64,000 nucleotides of DNA, taken from Debaryomyces hansenii CBS767 (lineage: Eukaryota > Ascomycota > Pichiomycetes > Serinales > Debaryomycetaceae). The position numbers were made by a program, and so were the translations under genes. The stretch is from NCBI RefSeq assembly GCF_000006445.2, contig NC_006047.2, forward strand, positions 248,001 through 312,000, in the 5' to 3' direction. Numbering within the stretch: the stretch's first letter is position 1; every line of letters begins with the position of its first letter. This document shows, piece by piece, positions 27,322-37,586 of the stretch. The notes under the pieces are model-generated. The model saw nothing but the letters and a program-made list of their open reading frames with translations, was not told where the DNA came from and ran no database searches.

Positions 27322-29250
27322 TTACTCTAGCGGCCTTTTTCCATTTTCGTTTGTTTCTGTAGACATTCTTACAGCTTTAATGTAATCAGTACAGGCCTTG
27401 TCAAGTCCATTCTGAAGCGGACTAATGCATGTTGCTAAGTCCTTGCATAGTTTTTCTTTCAACTTTGGTTTGTCTTGAACTAAACTACTATTATTAATCG
27501 TGGTTGTGATTTTCTCTGACAATTGGTTTAAGGCGTTTTTACAATTTTTTAAACTTGCAAATATCTTTTTTAATTGATTTGGGTTAGTACCGTTTAAGAA
27601 CAATTTCCAAAATTGAGACAAAAATTCCATGATTGTTATATTGTATGTTACGATTTCTTGAATCATTGAATCGGGAACAATTACATTCTCACTCGATTCC
27701 TTGGACGACTGATTTATTAATTTAAAAGTCCTGAAATTTTGTTTGATCAAAGTCGTTATATCATTGGCAGATTTGTTTATTTCATCCTTTTTGGAAGAGT
27801 ACGTTTCAGTAAGATTGATTCCGTTGAGCTGTGGCTGGAAAGTGTTTCCAGACAAAAATGCCGACAATTCGTCGGGGGATACGTTCTGTGTACTATCTTC
27901 TTGAGAGTCTGCAAACATAATGTGACTTTTGGTGTTGATGTTAAGTTCAACGTACTTCAAGTCTTCTATTTCGTTCAAATCATGCAAATTTAATTCTTGT
28001 TCATATTCGTTTACTTCCGCTGCCGATAAATCATCATCCTGAGTTTTATGGCTTTCAGATTCTGCACTCATATGTACCATTTTGGATGATAATTTGTTCA
28101 TATTCTTCATAAGAATGATCATTTCGTTCTCCTGTCCCTTTTGCGGAGTTTTGCCTCTCACCGTTGGATTTAATAATGCATTTTGTTTATTCACATCATC
28201 TGAATATCTCATTGTTATATCTGGCATATTGCCTAGCTTTTGGGAGTTGTCTTCTTCATTTCCTAAAAGATCTAAAAATTTATTGACTTGAACTTCTGAT
28301 TTATCCGGTAATTTAGTCTGCTTATTTGACTCGTCAGCATCTTCTTTTTCAACAAAGTCCAGATCAATGTATAAGTACTTATCTAATACAAAGTCCCCCC
28401 TTTCATTAGAAGTATTGATCTTATCACCTCTCAACCGTCTAAATAACTTAGAGTTAAAGAATCTTGACCAAAATTCCCCTTCAGGAAACTTCGAAGGAAC
28501 TAAATCATCGAACGCCTTTCTGATTATAGGATAAGTACCGAATATTTCGTTTATAGTATCTCTAGTTACGTTGACATTCACTTGATTGTCCGACGATGCG
28601 ACGGGCTTAATGGTCGATAGTACGTTATACGGGCCTTTCTGTTGGGAGATGGTTAATGCATATGTTCTTAATTGATTTAATCTTGTCAGCCAAAACACAT
28701 TTGGAGATAATTTGAAGTTTATAACCGACTGAGTAAAGGTATTTCTCAAGTTTTTATCCTCTAATAACAATTTTTGTTGTAATTGATGGTTTTTCAAGAG
28801 GCTCAGATCACTTAACGATTGGGGGTCTGTAAATGACAACATATTCGATGTTGAAGTAGAACCAGCGGAGTTAGCACTAGACAGTGGTACTGGCGTGCTT
28901 GGGGCACTCGAACTCGGCATTGGCGTAGGACTGTCTTTGATCACCGTTTTCTGTCTCGCAACGATGGTCTGTAGAGAATCTTTAATATTGTTCATCGTCG
29001 GCCTATTAGTAAACGTAAGCCTTAGCTCTTTCTCATCCTGATCATTATTTAACTTGTATAACACCAATAACATCATCTTGGGTGCCGTCTCTTTAGAAGC
29101 TCTTAAATTAGTTAATGAGTTCAAAGGTATGGCTACTGTTTTCAGCTGATCTATTGCGTTCCATTCTAAGACCAGTGGGGTCGTATCTTCTCTGATATGA
29201 ATCATTCCTGATATCTTCGATACCATACATGCTCCGGATATCGAAGACAT
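27322..29250 (-). CDS. TFB1: TFIIH core subunit Tfb1 (p62)
   Basis: Subunit of TFIIH, acting in RNA polymerase II initiation and nucleotide-excision repair. The first about 115 residues form the PH domain that contacts activators and Rad4/TFIIE (MVSKISGMIHIRED, LRLTFTNRPTMNNIKDSL). BSD domains follow, including EFWSRFFNSKLFRRLRGDKI, after the strongly conserved GPYNVLSTIKPVASS. The C-terminal third is helical. The frame opens on a TTG at 29256. The first ATG is at 29250, giving 642 aa, the same length as S. cerevisiae Tfb1. It is divergent from COA1, with 173 bp between the start codons. Confidence 0.96.
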   Translation of the reverse strand: MSSISGACMVSKISGMIHIREDTTPLVLEWNAIDQLKTVAIPLNSLTNLRASKETAPKMMLLVLYKLNNDQDEKELRLTFTNRPTMNNIKDSLQTIVARQKTVIKDSPTPMPSSSAPSTPVPLSSANSAGSTSTSNMLSFTDPQSLSDLSLLKNHQLQQKLLLEDKNLRNTFTQSVINFKLSPNVFWLTRLNQLRTYALTISQQKGPYNVLSTIKPVASSDNQVNVNVTRDTINEIFGTYPIIRKAFDDLVPSKFPEGEFWSRFFNSKLFRRLRGDKINTSNERGDFVLDKYLYIDLDFVEKEDADESNKQTKLPDKSEVQVNKFLDLLGNEEDNSQKLGNMPDITMRYSDDVNKQNALLNPTVRGKTPQKGQENEMIILMKNMNKLSSKMVHMSAESESHKTQDDDLSAAEVNEYEQELNLHDLNEIEDLKYVELNINTKSHIMFADSQEDSTQNVSPDELSAFLSGNTFQPQLNGINLTETYSSKKDEINKSANDITTLIKQNFRTFKLINQSSKESSENVIVPDSMIQEIVTYNITIMEFLSQFWKLFLNGTNPNQLKKIFASLKNCKNALNQLSEKITTTINNSSLVQDKPKLKEKLCKDLATCISPLQNGLDKACTDYIKAVRMSTETNENGKRPLE

Positions 29251-29423
29251 TATCAAATGTCTCTATATATTCCTTAGAAGCTACTTCAAACGTATTAAAT
29301 CAAGCCTAATTATGGTACTTAATCACGAAAGAAGCTTTGTGTAATTTTTCACTAATTAGAGCCAGATAAAAAATCTCTTCTAATGCCTACATTAAATCAC
29401 ACCATAAATAGATACAAATCATA

Positions 29424-29990
29424 ATGCTAAGCAGAAACATAGGTATATCGACGCTTACCAAAAGAATAAACGTCACCAGGGGGATTGGAGGCTTGCGGGT
29501 GTATGCCAGGCTCAATAGCTCGACGTCTTCGCAAGTACCACCCCAGAGACCTCCCGTCACCGTGGATAGAGAATTTCCAGACCCTTTCAAAGCCAAAAAG
29601 CAAAATAGAAGGTACTTTTTAGCATACGGGTTAGGTGTAACGTTGGCATGTGCCGTCATCTTCAACTACGAAAAGACAACGTCTCCCATCATCAATTCAG
29701 TAATGTACTTCTTGAGAAGATCGCAAAATGCCAAGCAACTCTTGGGTGAAGACATCGGCTTCAAGAACTCGTGGCCATGGATATGGGGCACCCTAAACAC
29801 CGTTAGAGGTGACATTGACATTGAATTTGCTGTCCAAGGGTCCCAGAACACCGGAAAATTGAAATTGAAGGCTACTCGTGAATCAAAGTTACATCCCTTC
29901 GACATCCACCATTGGATTTTACAAATAAATGATGCCCAGAAAACCCAAATCAACCTCCTTGAAGATGCTTCTGTTGAATTCGGTCTTTAA
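29424..29990 (+). CDS. COA1: Coa1, cytochrome c oxidase assembly factor
   Basis: Inner-membrane assembly factor that carries newly made Cox1 from the Mss51 step toward Shy1. The N-terminus is Arg/Ser-rich without acids (MLSRNIGISTLTKRINVTRG), a typical mitochondrial presequence. One membrane span lies near residues 65-82 (YFLAYGLGVTLACAVIFNY). The family motifs DREFPDPFK, NYEKTTSPI and SWPWIWGTLNTVRGDIDI match S. cerevisiae Coa1. 188 aa is the usual length. Confidence 0.95.
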   Translation: MLSRNIGISTLTKRINVTRGIGGLRVYARLNSSTSSQVPPQRPPVTVDREFPDPFKAKKQNRRYFLAYGLGVTLACAVIFNYEKTTSPIINSVMYFLRRSQNAKQLLGEDIGFKNSWPWIWGTLNTVRGDIDIEFAVQGSQNTGKLKLKATRESKLHPFDIHHWILQINDAQKTQINLLEDASVEFGL

Positions 29991-30276
29991 TCCTTGTATA
30001 TACCTCTTATTTAGCAATATATTATGCTATTTTATATTTATGCTAATACACCGGAAAATTGTCACCCTCGGGTTGACAGAAATGGAAATTTCTCAACTCA
30101 GCCATTAGGAAGATTAAATTAAGTATTACGAACTCTTTGGTTGTGCTAAATAGTAGTAGAATATTAATACTATTGGTTTATACCTAAAGACTGCGTGTGA
30201 TTCCTTTCGCTTTATTTGAAATTTTACTAGTTTATATTGGAGAGATACACCGAACTCCTGAACTTCAAGTGAGAAT

Positions 30277-31236
30277 ATGGCATATGATAATGGTCTTGCT
30301 GTTGGGCTAGGAGTGGGTATTCCTTCTGCGGTTATTGTTCTCTTTTGTCTCATCATGTGGTATAGAAATGAAAGAAAGCAGTCGAGAGAGGATCGGATGG
30401 AAAATGAGATTGATTTGGGGTTGAGAGATGATCAACTGTTCAATCAATTTGAGGAGGAGTTACATAAGAAGCGTGGTGAAAGAAATAAGTCCTCGTTAAC
30501 GCAAGAAGAGGCTGGAGCAGAAGCGCATGCCGAAAAGACATATCAGACTTCGTTGTCAAATGGATCTTCGTCCACTACAAATTTTTTGGATAGGAAGGTA
30601 ATAGCAACGCACCAAAAAACACCCTCATCATATGATTTCTACGAGTCTGTCATTCCTATATTACCACCTAACGCCTACTATAATACATCAACACAATCTC
30701 CAGCAAGTTCGAATAATAACGTTCCCACAACAGACAAGGTCGCTAATGGAAGTACTATTTCTCCGCCCCGCATCCCCAACGACAATTTTGCTAGTAGCAA
30801 TGAAAGTATAGTGGCCTCTCCTACAATCGCAAGTAACGGTCCTGACAAATCGCTAGATACCTTGGCTAAGCAGTTGACTGGGCCTTCATATTTTGAGAAA
30901 TTACCATCAAGAGCTGCTACCGTCAGCTTAAAGCAACGGAATCAAATAATCTCCAACAATTCGAGTAGCGATATTCTTACTAATAGCTTTCCGAGCACTA
31001 AAAACTCCCAAGCACAAGAATCAGCCTCCGAAATTCAACTGGGCTTTTATTCAAAGGTTCCAAAGTCCTCAACACATAGCAACCTAGCAGATATTGCGAA
31101 CGGTAACCAAATGGACTCGGCGGATGAAATCGCTGAACCTTTCGAAGATACGAATGAACATTCTGGAATTTCTCCCTTCAGTATTAGGAAGAATGATAGT
31201 CAGGATACTTACAAACCGGATGTCGTGATCGAATAG
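30277..31236 (+). CDS. SKG1: Skg1-like transmembrane protein
   Basis: Single-pass protein with a very short N-terminus and a membrane span at about residues 7-28 ([20 protein letters not shown]). A juxtamembrane basic stretch ([12 protein letters not shown]) and a long Ser/Asn-rich cytosolic tail follow. The arrangement, the VGIP in the span and the segment [12 protein letters not shown] resemble S. cerevisiae Skg1, a bud-tip protein that affects cell-wall polymer composition and suppresses kex2 gas1 lethality. The remainder is low complexity and diverges fast, so the assignment is moderate. Confidence 0.78.
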   Translation: MAYDNGLAVGLGVGIPSAVIVLFCLIMWYRNERKQSREDRMENEIDLGLRDDQLFNQFEEELHKKRGERNKSSLTQEEAGAEAHAEKTYQTSLSNGSSSTTNFLDRKVIATHQKTPSSYDFYESVIPILPPNAYYNTSTQSPASSNNNVPTTDKVANGSTISPPRIPNDNFASSNESIVASPTIASNGPDKSLDTLAKQLTGPSYFEKLPSRAATVSLKQRNQIISNNSSSDILTNSFPSTKNSQAQESASEIQLGFYSKVPKSSTHSNLADIANGNQMDSADEIAEPFEDTNEHSGISPFSIRKNDSQDTYKPDVVIE

Positions 31237-31517
31237 TCTTATGATTCCATTTTTCAATGTCTTCTACGGCACCCGTACATTTTGATTCCATCCTCTTGAA
31301 GAAAGCCAAAACACCATACAAATGGGTTTAAAAGCTTATATCTTATTTTAATTTAAATAATTCAGTTCTTTGATCGTTTTTATTTCTATACTTATATTTA
31401 ATAAAATAAATATTTCACCTACAATGATACTCGCTAATACAACGGTTCGCAGAGAAGTAGATAATCTCTATCTCCATTTTTAAAGTTATTTATTAAATAC
31501 CTACGAGAGGTAAAATC

Positions 31518-32564
31518 ATGTTCAGACAATTTGGTAGACAATGGCTTCACACCAAGAGGCCAATAAGACCTCACATTTCAATAACCAACTCCATTCGGTT
31601 TACCAAAAATTATGCTACTTACAAGAGATTTGGTAATTCAGGTTCACATTCAAATTTTGATTTCAAGAAATTCCTTTACAACAAAAACACTATTTATGTT
31701 GGGATTTCTTTAGGTGCTTTCTACGTATATAATTTGCATGAAGCCCCATTTACTGGGAGGTTGAGATTTATTTGGCTTCCATATTGGTTAGAAACTAAGA
31801 TTGGGGATTATAGTTATAAGCAAATTTTAGGAGAATATCAAAATCAAATACTTCCATCCAGTGACCCACTATATGGAAAAGTAACTAAGATAATGAATAG
31901 TTTGTTGACAGCTGCAATATCGAATTTTCCCGATCAACAGCAGGTAGAACATTTGAAGTCTTTGGATTGGGCAATTCATGTTATCCAAGTTGATCCGAAC
32001 AAGATTCCACCTAATGCATTTATCTTGCCTAATGGTAAGATATTTATTTTTTCATCGATTCTTCCTATTTGTCATAATGATGATGGATTAGCTACGGTTC
32101 TATCGCACGAATTATCACATCAGTTAGCTCACCATTCACTGGAGCAATTATCTAAACAGCCGTTTTATATTTTATTGCTGGCTATATTGTATTCAATTAC
32201 GGGAACCAGCTCATTTAATAGCTTAATGATTGAAGGGTTATTAAAAATGCCTGCATCAAGAGATATGGAATCTGAAGCTGATCATATTGGCTGTGAATTA
32301 ATGGCGAGACTGTGTTTTAATGTTAATGAGGCAGTCCAATTCTGGTTAAGAATGAATGACTGGGAATCTAAATTGAAGCAGAAATATAACACTTCTGGTT
32401 TAAGTTTTCAAGAGTTTTTTTCTACTCATCCAAATACTAATAAGAGAATTCATGATATTCAAAGCTGGTTACCTGACTTAGAAAAAATCAAGGAAAATTC
32501 ACAGTGCTACGAATATCAATTCAATTTGTTTAATGAAACTCATCGTAACTTCTTTAAAAGATGA
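31518..32564 (+). CDS. OMA1: Oma1, mitochondrial inner-membrane metalloprotease
   Basis: ATP-independent M48-type zinc endopeptidase with activity overlapping the m-AAA protease, engaged in inner-membrane quality control. The N-terminus is a basic presequence. A hydrophobic segment follows ([16 protein letters not shown]). The zinc site HELSH is residues 197-201, and the third ligand lies in the downstream SEADHIG. Residue 208 is a CTG codon in HHS-x-EQLSK, where S. cerevisiae has Ala, so Ser is likelier than Leu. The stop codon is 24 bp from the stop of the convergent gene. Confidence 0.95.
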   Translation: MFRQFGRQWLHTKRPIRPHISITNSIRFTKNYATYKRFGNSGSHSNFDFKKFLYNKNTIYVGISLGAFYVYNLHEAPFTGRLRFIWLPYWLETKIGDYSYKQILGEYQNQILPSSDPLYGKVTKIMNSLLTAAISNFPDQQQVEHLKSLDWAIHVIQVDPNKIPPNAFILPNGKIFIFSSILPICHNDDGLATVLSHELSHQLAHHSLEQLSKQPFYILLLAILYSITGTSSFNSLMIEGLLKMPASRDMESEADHIGCELMARLCFNVNEAVQFWLRMNDWESKLKQKYNTSGLSFQEFFSTHPNTNKRIHDIQSWLPDLEKIKENSQCYEYQFNLFNETHRNFFKR

Positions 32565-32588
32565 TGAATTGTATATACATGGGTCTAT

Positions 32589-33557
32589 TTAGATATTTAC
32601 AGTGATTTCTTCGTCATCTTGGTCTTCTGATTCTTTCGATTTTTTGGCTTCATTAAACATCTTGCTATTATATACTCCTTCACCTTCAATATATTTGATA
32701 CTTAATTTTTCTTTAGATGTAACAAACCATTTATATGGTGAAATTTCAATTAAAATTTTATATTTAATGTGATCCGTCTCTTGAGTGTTGCTCATTTCTA
32801 GTAGATAGCATTCAATTGTTCCTAATCGTTTCCGATTTGACGTATCTTTACTCGAAAAGAATGGTAAAGATAGTTTAATAAAATCTTGAAATTTACGTTC
32901 TGATTGAGAGAGAGATGCTTCATTATCTTCAATCGAATCAAAATCTGGTACAGATGCTGACAGGAGGATAAAAGTTTCAATATCATTTTCACTTAGTTTT
33001 ATTGAGACTTGTTTGTTTTCATCAATAAATAAAGAAAACATATCGTTACGTTGATCTTCATTTGATATAATATAGTCTATAATCCTTCTCTCAATAATAT
33101 CAACAACCTGTCTTTTGAAATTATCAAATTCGTTATCAATCCCATTAACTACATTAGATATTTCAGCTTCGTTGTATTTCTTTATAATAATATCATTATC
33201 TTTCGAATTAAATTCTTTCTTAGACTTCGGTATTAATTTTTCAGTTTCTGTTGCATACTGTAGTTTCATCCATTTGCTATACAAGTACCAACTTCCTAAC
33301 AAAACTGGTGGTCCCACTGTAACAATAATGTTAGGGTGTATATGTGACATAGATATTGAAAGTATAGCAATCAAAGAACAATATTTAAATGTTGGTGAAA
33401 CTTTCGTATTCCATAATAGTGATATAGGACTTAAATTTGCATGGTAAGATTTCCGTGGTGGTAAAGACGAATAATTCCTAGCAAAGACCGAGCTTAGGCC
33501 AACACTTTTATTAAGAATCCACCTCCTTAAGGGGATTTGCTGGTGTGTTATCAACAT
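32589..33557 (-). CDS. Probable mitochondrial membrane protein of unknown function (322 aa)
   Basis: I do not recognise this protein. The first about 40 residues are basic and hydroxylated with almost no acids (MLITHQQIPLRRWILNKSVG), a likely mitochondrial presequence. Two hydrophobic segments follow at about residues 58-75 and 78-94 (YCSLIAILSISMSHI, IIVTVGPPVLLGSWYLYSKW). The remaining 220 residues are soluble, acidic and Ile/Lys/Asn-rich, and the C-terminus is strongly acidic (ESEDQDDEEITVNI). This suggests a double-span inner-membrane protein with a matrix domain. It is tail-to-tail with OMA1. Confidence 0.8.
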   Translation of the reverse strand: MLITHQQIPLRRWILNKSVGLSSVFARNYSSLPPRKSYHANLSPISLLWNTKVSPTFKYCSLIAILSISMSHIHPNIIVTVGPPVLLGSWYLYSKWMKLQYATETEKLIPKSKKEFNSKDNDIIIKKYNEAEISNVVNGIDNEFDNFKRQVVDIIERRIIDYIISNEDQRNDMFSLFIDENKQVSIKLSENDIETFILLSASVPDFDSIEDNEASLSQSERKFQDFIKLSLPFFSSKDTSNRKRLGTIECYLLEMSNTQETDHIKYKILIEISPYKWFVTSKEKLSIKYIEGEGVYNSKMFNEAKKSKESEDQDDEEITVNI

Positions 33558-33683
33558 TGTTGACTATAATACTTTAACTTATTATTTTGATACTTGAAAA
33601 TACATCGCAAAAAATAGGAAAACCATTTTAACTTGCAAAAAAATTTAAAACCACTTTTCTATATTAACTAACTCAATATAAGA

Positions 33684-34499
33684 ATGGGAAAGGCCGATAT
33701 TGGAACTGCAAAGTATCAATCAAAACAGTTGAAAGCATCCGGCTTACAAAGATTACGCTTTTATTGTCAAATCTGTGAAAAACAATGCAGAGATGCAAAT
33801 GGGTTTAAAAATCACATAAATTCGTTATCACATCAAAAAAAAATTACGTCATTGAAGGATGGTGGTTCAAGTATAATAGAGGAATATTCCAGTCAATTCT
33901 TAAATGATTTCATAAAGTTGTTGAAGATAAACCATGGTACGAAGAAGATAAATGCAAATAAATTCTATCAAGAGTATATACTAAATGATAGAGATCATGT
34001 ACATATGAATTCAACAAAATGGTCTTCATTGACTCAATTTGTGAAATTTTTAGGCACCAAGGGATATGTTAAAGTCGAACAACCTGAAGCCGATACCGAT
34101 ACAGAATTTAATCTAGTCATAAGGCTTATTGACACCGAATATTATCAGAAACAACAAGAGTTATTGCAAAACCAAAAGAATTTGAAAACAGAGGAGCAGA
34201 TGTCGATGAAGTTAATAAATGATCAAATTAAGAAAAGCCAAGAGTACATGAATCGACATAAGCAAGAATTTAAAGAGGAATCGAAGCCAGACAACATAAA
34301 CACGAACCAGCCTATTAAGGTATCATTGAAGCTGTCTATATCGAAAAGACCAAAGGTTAGATCGGCTTTTGGTAATGACAGCGAAAGTGAAGGAGAAGAA
34401 GAAGGAGAAGAGGAAGAAAGAGGAAGTCAATTGAAAAGAAAAAATAATACAAAGATCGGTGAGATAACTAATAGACTAGGTGTAAAATCAAAACGTTGA
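33684..34499 (+). CDS. RTS2: Kin17-family zinc-finger protein (Rts2)
   Basis: Conserved nuclear protein related to mammalian KIN17, which is linked to DNA replication/repair and RNA processing. The S. cerevisiae member is Rts2. The N-terminus MGKADIGTAKYQSKQLKASG leads to a C2H2 finger with Cys28, Cys31, His44 and His50. The winged-helix-like Kin17 domain follows (TKWSSLTQFVKFLGTKGYVKVE). The C-terminal half is a charged helix and a Glu/Gly/Arg-rich tail, without the KOW domains of the animal protein. It ends 34 bp from the stop of the convergent ubiquitin protease gene. Confidence 0.92.
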   Translation: MGKADIGTAKYQSKQLKASGLQRLRFYCQICEKQCRDANGFKNHINSLSHQKKITSLKDGGSSIIEEYSSQFLNDFIKLLKINHGTKKINANKFYQEYILNDRDHVHMNSTKWSSLTQFVKFLGTKGYVKVEQPEADTDTEFNLVIRLIDTEYYQKQQELLQNQKNLKTEEQMSMKLINDQIKKSQEYMNRHKQEFKEESKPDNINTNQPIKVSLKLSISKRPKVRSAFGNDSESEGEEEGEEEERGSQLKRKNNTKIGEITNRLGVKSKR

Positions 34500-34533
34500 A
34501 TATTATGTATATAAATATTAATATTTACTTCTT

Positions 34534-37347
34534 TCACCTTCTTTCATAACATAATACGTAAACATCCCTCGAGTTGAGTTCATTAAAATCTATATTTGGC
34601 TTGTTGATATCGCCATGTCTTAAATTAATTCGTACTGCATCGTCATCAAAATAGCACCAACAAGGATGGTTTATATCATCATTATTTGAACTAGGAATAG
34701 CTTTATTAACTAATGAAGTATAGTGGCCACTTTTCAAATTCCCATAATGATTAATTAAACCAACTAGCTTGTATGTTATTTCATGATTAATATTGTTTGA
34801 ATAATTGTTAAATTTGAGTTCTAACGGATATTTAATAACTTTGTTCACTTTGTCTGTCATACTAGTCATAGAGAATCTAGACAAATGTATAAATAAAATC
34901 TGAGGTAATTTTATGAAGTTAAGCGTCTTGACAGAAACAGAATCCTTTTTTGAATCTTTGGCAGCGGCATTCGCTTTTGCTTTATCTCTAGACGGTGATT
35001 TACTTCTCCTGCCTAATTTAAAAATACCACTTCTTTTAGAAGTGAAAACTGGATGGTTATCAAGTGTATTGGGAGGAGATAAGTGATCACCATCTTTATT
35101 CTTTGAACATTTGGGACAATTCCAAGCATTATCACCACTTAGGATTTCATCTTGAGTGTAGTATCTAAGACAATCAGATAAATTTATTCTCACATTGTAA
35201 TCGGGAATGGGTAACGATAATATGGTAAATGGAGAATAATTAGTGGATTCATAACCACATTTATTGCATATTAATTTGTTTTGTAAATGTCCTTGAAATA
35301 AGTCATTAATTGGAGAGTTTCCTTCACTTTTAACGAGAGATTTATACCAATTTAGATAATATTCTTTATCTTTAATATTGATATTAATATTCCATTTTTG
35401 GATATATCTTTCCAATGTTTCTGGTTCCATTTCTCTTTCATCAAGGACCTTGTAAGACAACTCATCATGTAATCTTTCTAATACAAATAAAAGAAACTCC
35501 TGGGCATCTTGTTGTTCATTAGGAATATTGAAGTCAGGCTTTATCGAAGAAGAAATTCTCAAAAATTTAGTCGGTGCTATAGCGGCTCCTCCATGTGCTT
35601 GGAAAGATTTCAACAATCCTGATATAGCTTCTGATAATAATTGAGATGCCTTTGAATTGCCATGATGCTTCATTATTTTCAAGAACTTAGGATCTTTTAT
35701 GTATCTGACATAATTCAGATTAGCAAAAATGGCCTTAAATTGAAATAATCCAAATAACAACTGGATCGTCAGATTTATATAGCATGATGACCCAAAATTC
35801 TTTAATCCACATATTGAATATGCCATCATATAATTGATTTTTTGACCCACTTGATGGTTCTGTTGATGTAATGCATGATTTGGAAGTATTATATGAGGAG
35901 CTGGTTGAGATATATACTGATTTGAAAACAGGGGATTAGCATAAGCATGTTGGTTGGGGTAGTTTTGGTTATTATATGAAATCGTTTGACCATTTGGATT
36001 GAACTTCAACATATCATTATTATAAGCTTGAGGTTGTCGAGAAATACCCGGTGAAGGTCTATTATAATTCGAATGCGCTTTCTTGATACCTTGAGATGGA
36101 GTCTTAGTAAAATTATCAGTACGTATATCTCGGTCATACGACTCAAAACTAGGGTTGCTATAGTATAAGCTATTAGACGAAACATTATTAGACACAGGAT
36201 ACGGAGCAGTTGTTATATCTGTCACTTTATCAACAGGATATGGGGTCTCCTGTGATGTTTTAGGTGGAGAATGGGAAGGTGATGAATAATGATCTGATGA
36301 CGACTGACGTGGTAATTCAGGTGGAGCCGTGAAAGGGATTGGTGGTGGCATAGATGAAATTGGAGGAGGTATGGATGGAATTGGAGGAGGTATTGATGGA
36401 ATCGGGGGAGTTATAGATGGTATTGGAGGGGGTATAGATGGTATGGGTGGAGGATTAGATGGAAACTGCGGCGGTATTGAAGTCTTATAAGAAAAATCTG
36501 TACCCAGGGGAATATCATTTGTCAGGTCATTTATAGGCTGGAATACTAAGCTCTCACTTGAATCATTGATTTCATTTAAGGTAAATGCCGGATATCTATT
36601 CTTGAAATGATTGAGCGATTCATTGTCATCAGACTTATTCTGGAGATCTAAAAGGCTATCTGACGAATGGTGTAAGGAATCTTGACTAGAGTTTATTTCG
36701 GTAATGTTTGCATTTATATTATTCATCCTTTGCGATTTCAGAATTTGATTCGGTTGAACCAACTGTTCTTGGGATTCAAACTCATCTTTTTCCTTTAGAT
36801 AGTCGATATATTCGTACAACCAATCGTATAAAACATGAACATCAAAGTTCAATAGCTTGTTTGCGATAAGGTACCCGAGTATCCATTTTCTCAATATTCC
36901 CAAGGGAATAGAACGAGTATCTGTTTTGATATAATCATCGGTATTATAGAATGTGAATAAATGCAAATATATAATGAAATCACGCTCGTTGGACTTTATG
37001 AATTCGTCAAAACCGTCAAAATGCATCATTATAAGACTATTGATGAAGTAATTGAAAATTAAGTACCCTTTGATAAAAGTTTTCAATCCTTTCTCCGTGC
37101 TGATTACTCTCGTCAGATCTTCATATAAAAGCTCACAATAATCAATCAAATCAAATAATGATTTGGACTGTAAATCAGGATCTAATTGTAAATTTCTAAA
37201 CTCCTCATTTATAAGGCGAATATAATATTTTTTGATTTCGTCCTCTTTACCAGGAGAATTTGATTCTTTGCCTTGTCCTTGTACTCTGTGATTCAAATTA
37301 TGATGATCCAGAGATCCATTAATATTACTATGATTTATTGTTGACAT
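34534..37347 (-). CDS. Ubiquitin-specific protease (UBP/USP family, 937 aa)
   Basis: Cysteine deubiquitinase. The USP domain fills the C-terminal 430 residues. The Cys box is GLKNFGSSCYINL with Cys522. QQDAQEFL follows, then zinc-binding CxxC pairs (CNKCGY, CPKC). The His box is YGNLKSGHYTSL with His875, and the acidic residue sits in WCYFDDD. The Cys box has Gly-Ser-Ser where most relatives read Gly-Asn-Thr, but catalytic residues are intact. The N-terminal 190 residues are a helical region I do not recognise; the middle is disordered with a Pro-rich minisatellite. Features such as the long insert before INDLFQGHLQNKL suggest the Ubp7/Ubp11/Doa4 side of the family, but no symbol is safe. Confidence 0.93.
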   Translation of the reverse strand: MSTINHSNINGSLDHHNLNHRVQGQGKESNSPGKEDEIKKYYIRLINEEFRNLQLDPDLQSKSLFDLIDYCELLYEDLTRVISTEKGLKTFIKGYLIFNYFINSLIMMHFDGFDEFIKSNERDFIIYLHLFTFYNTDDYIKTDTRSIPLGILRKWILGYLIANKLLNFDVHVLYDWLYEYIDYLKEKDEFESQEQLVQPNQILKSQRMNNINANITEINSSQDSLHHSSDSLLDLQNKSDDNESLNHFKNRYPAFTLNEINDSSESLVFQPINDLTNDIPLGTDFSYKTSIPPQFPSNPPPIPSIPPPIPSITPPIPSIPPPIPSIPPPISSMPPPIPFTAPPELPRQSSSDHYSSPSHSPPKTSQETPYPVDKVTDITTAPYPVSNNVSSNSLYYSNPSFESYDRDIRTDNFTKTPSQGIKKAHSNYNRPSPGISRQPQAYNNDMLKFNPNGQTISYNNQNYPNQHAYANPLFSNQYISQPAPHIILPNHALHQQNHQVGQKINYMMAYSICGLKNFGSSCYINLTIQLLFGLFQFKAIFANLNYVRYIKDPKFLKIMKHHGNSKASQLLSEAISGLLKSFQAHGGAAIAPTKFLRISSSIKPDFNIPNEQQDAQEFLLFVLERLHDELSYKVLDEREMEPETLERYIQKWNININIKDKEYYLNWYKSLVKSEGNSPINDLFQGHLQNKLICNKCGYESTNYSPFTILSLPIPDYNVRINLSDCLRYYTQDEILSGDNAWNCPKCSKNKDGDHLSPPNTLDNHPVFTSKRSGIFKLGRRSKSPSRDKAKANAAAKDSKKDSVSVKTLNFIKLPQILFIHLSRFSMTSMTDKVNKVIKYPLELKFNNYSNNINHEITYKLVGLINHYGNLKSGHYTSLVNKAIPSSNNDDINHPCWCYFDDDAVRINLRHGDINKPNIDFNELNSRDVYVLCYERR
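36335..36460 (-). repeat. 21-nt minisatellite encoding IPPPIPS repeats
   Basis: Six 21-nt units inside the ubiquitin protease gene encode a Pro-rich tract with a 7-residue period (PPPIPSI and variants). In-frame length change is likely between strains. The tract could bind SH3 or profilin-type domains. Confidence 0.85.
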
Positions 37348-37586
37348 GAAATATACCTATTGATAATATTGGCTGGTCGGCATGTATTTGATTCACTATC
37401 TATAACGCATCTATTAACATCCAGTATCAGTATCAGTATGCTTTTGTATTTGTTTTAATAAATATGTTAAAAAACAGTTTTTATATGATCTATTTCTTGC
37501 GCAGCGTGAAATTCAAATGAGGTTTGTAGCTTTATGAGTAAGTTGCGGATTTGTTAAAATGATATATTTATGTACATATATAGAGA

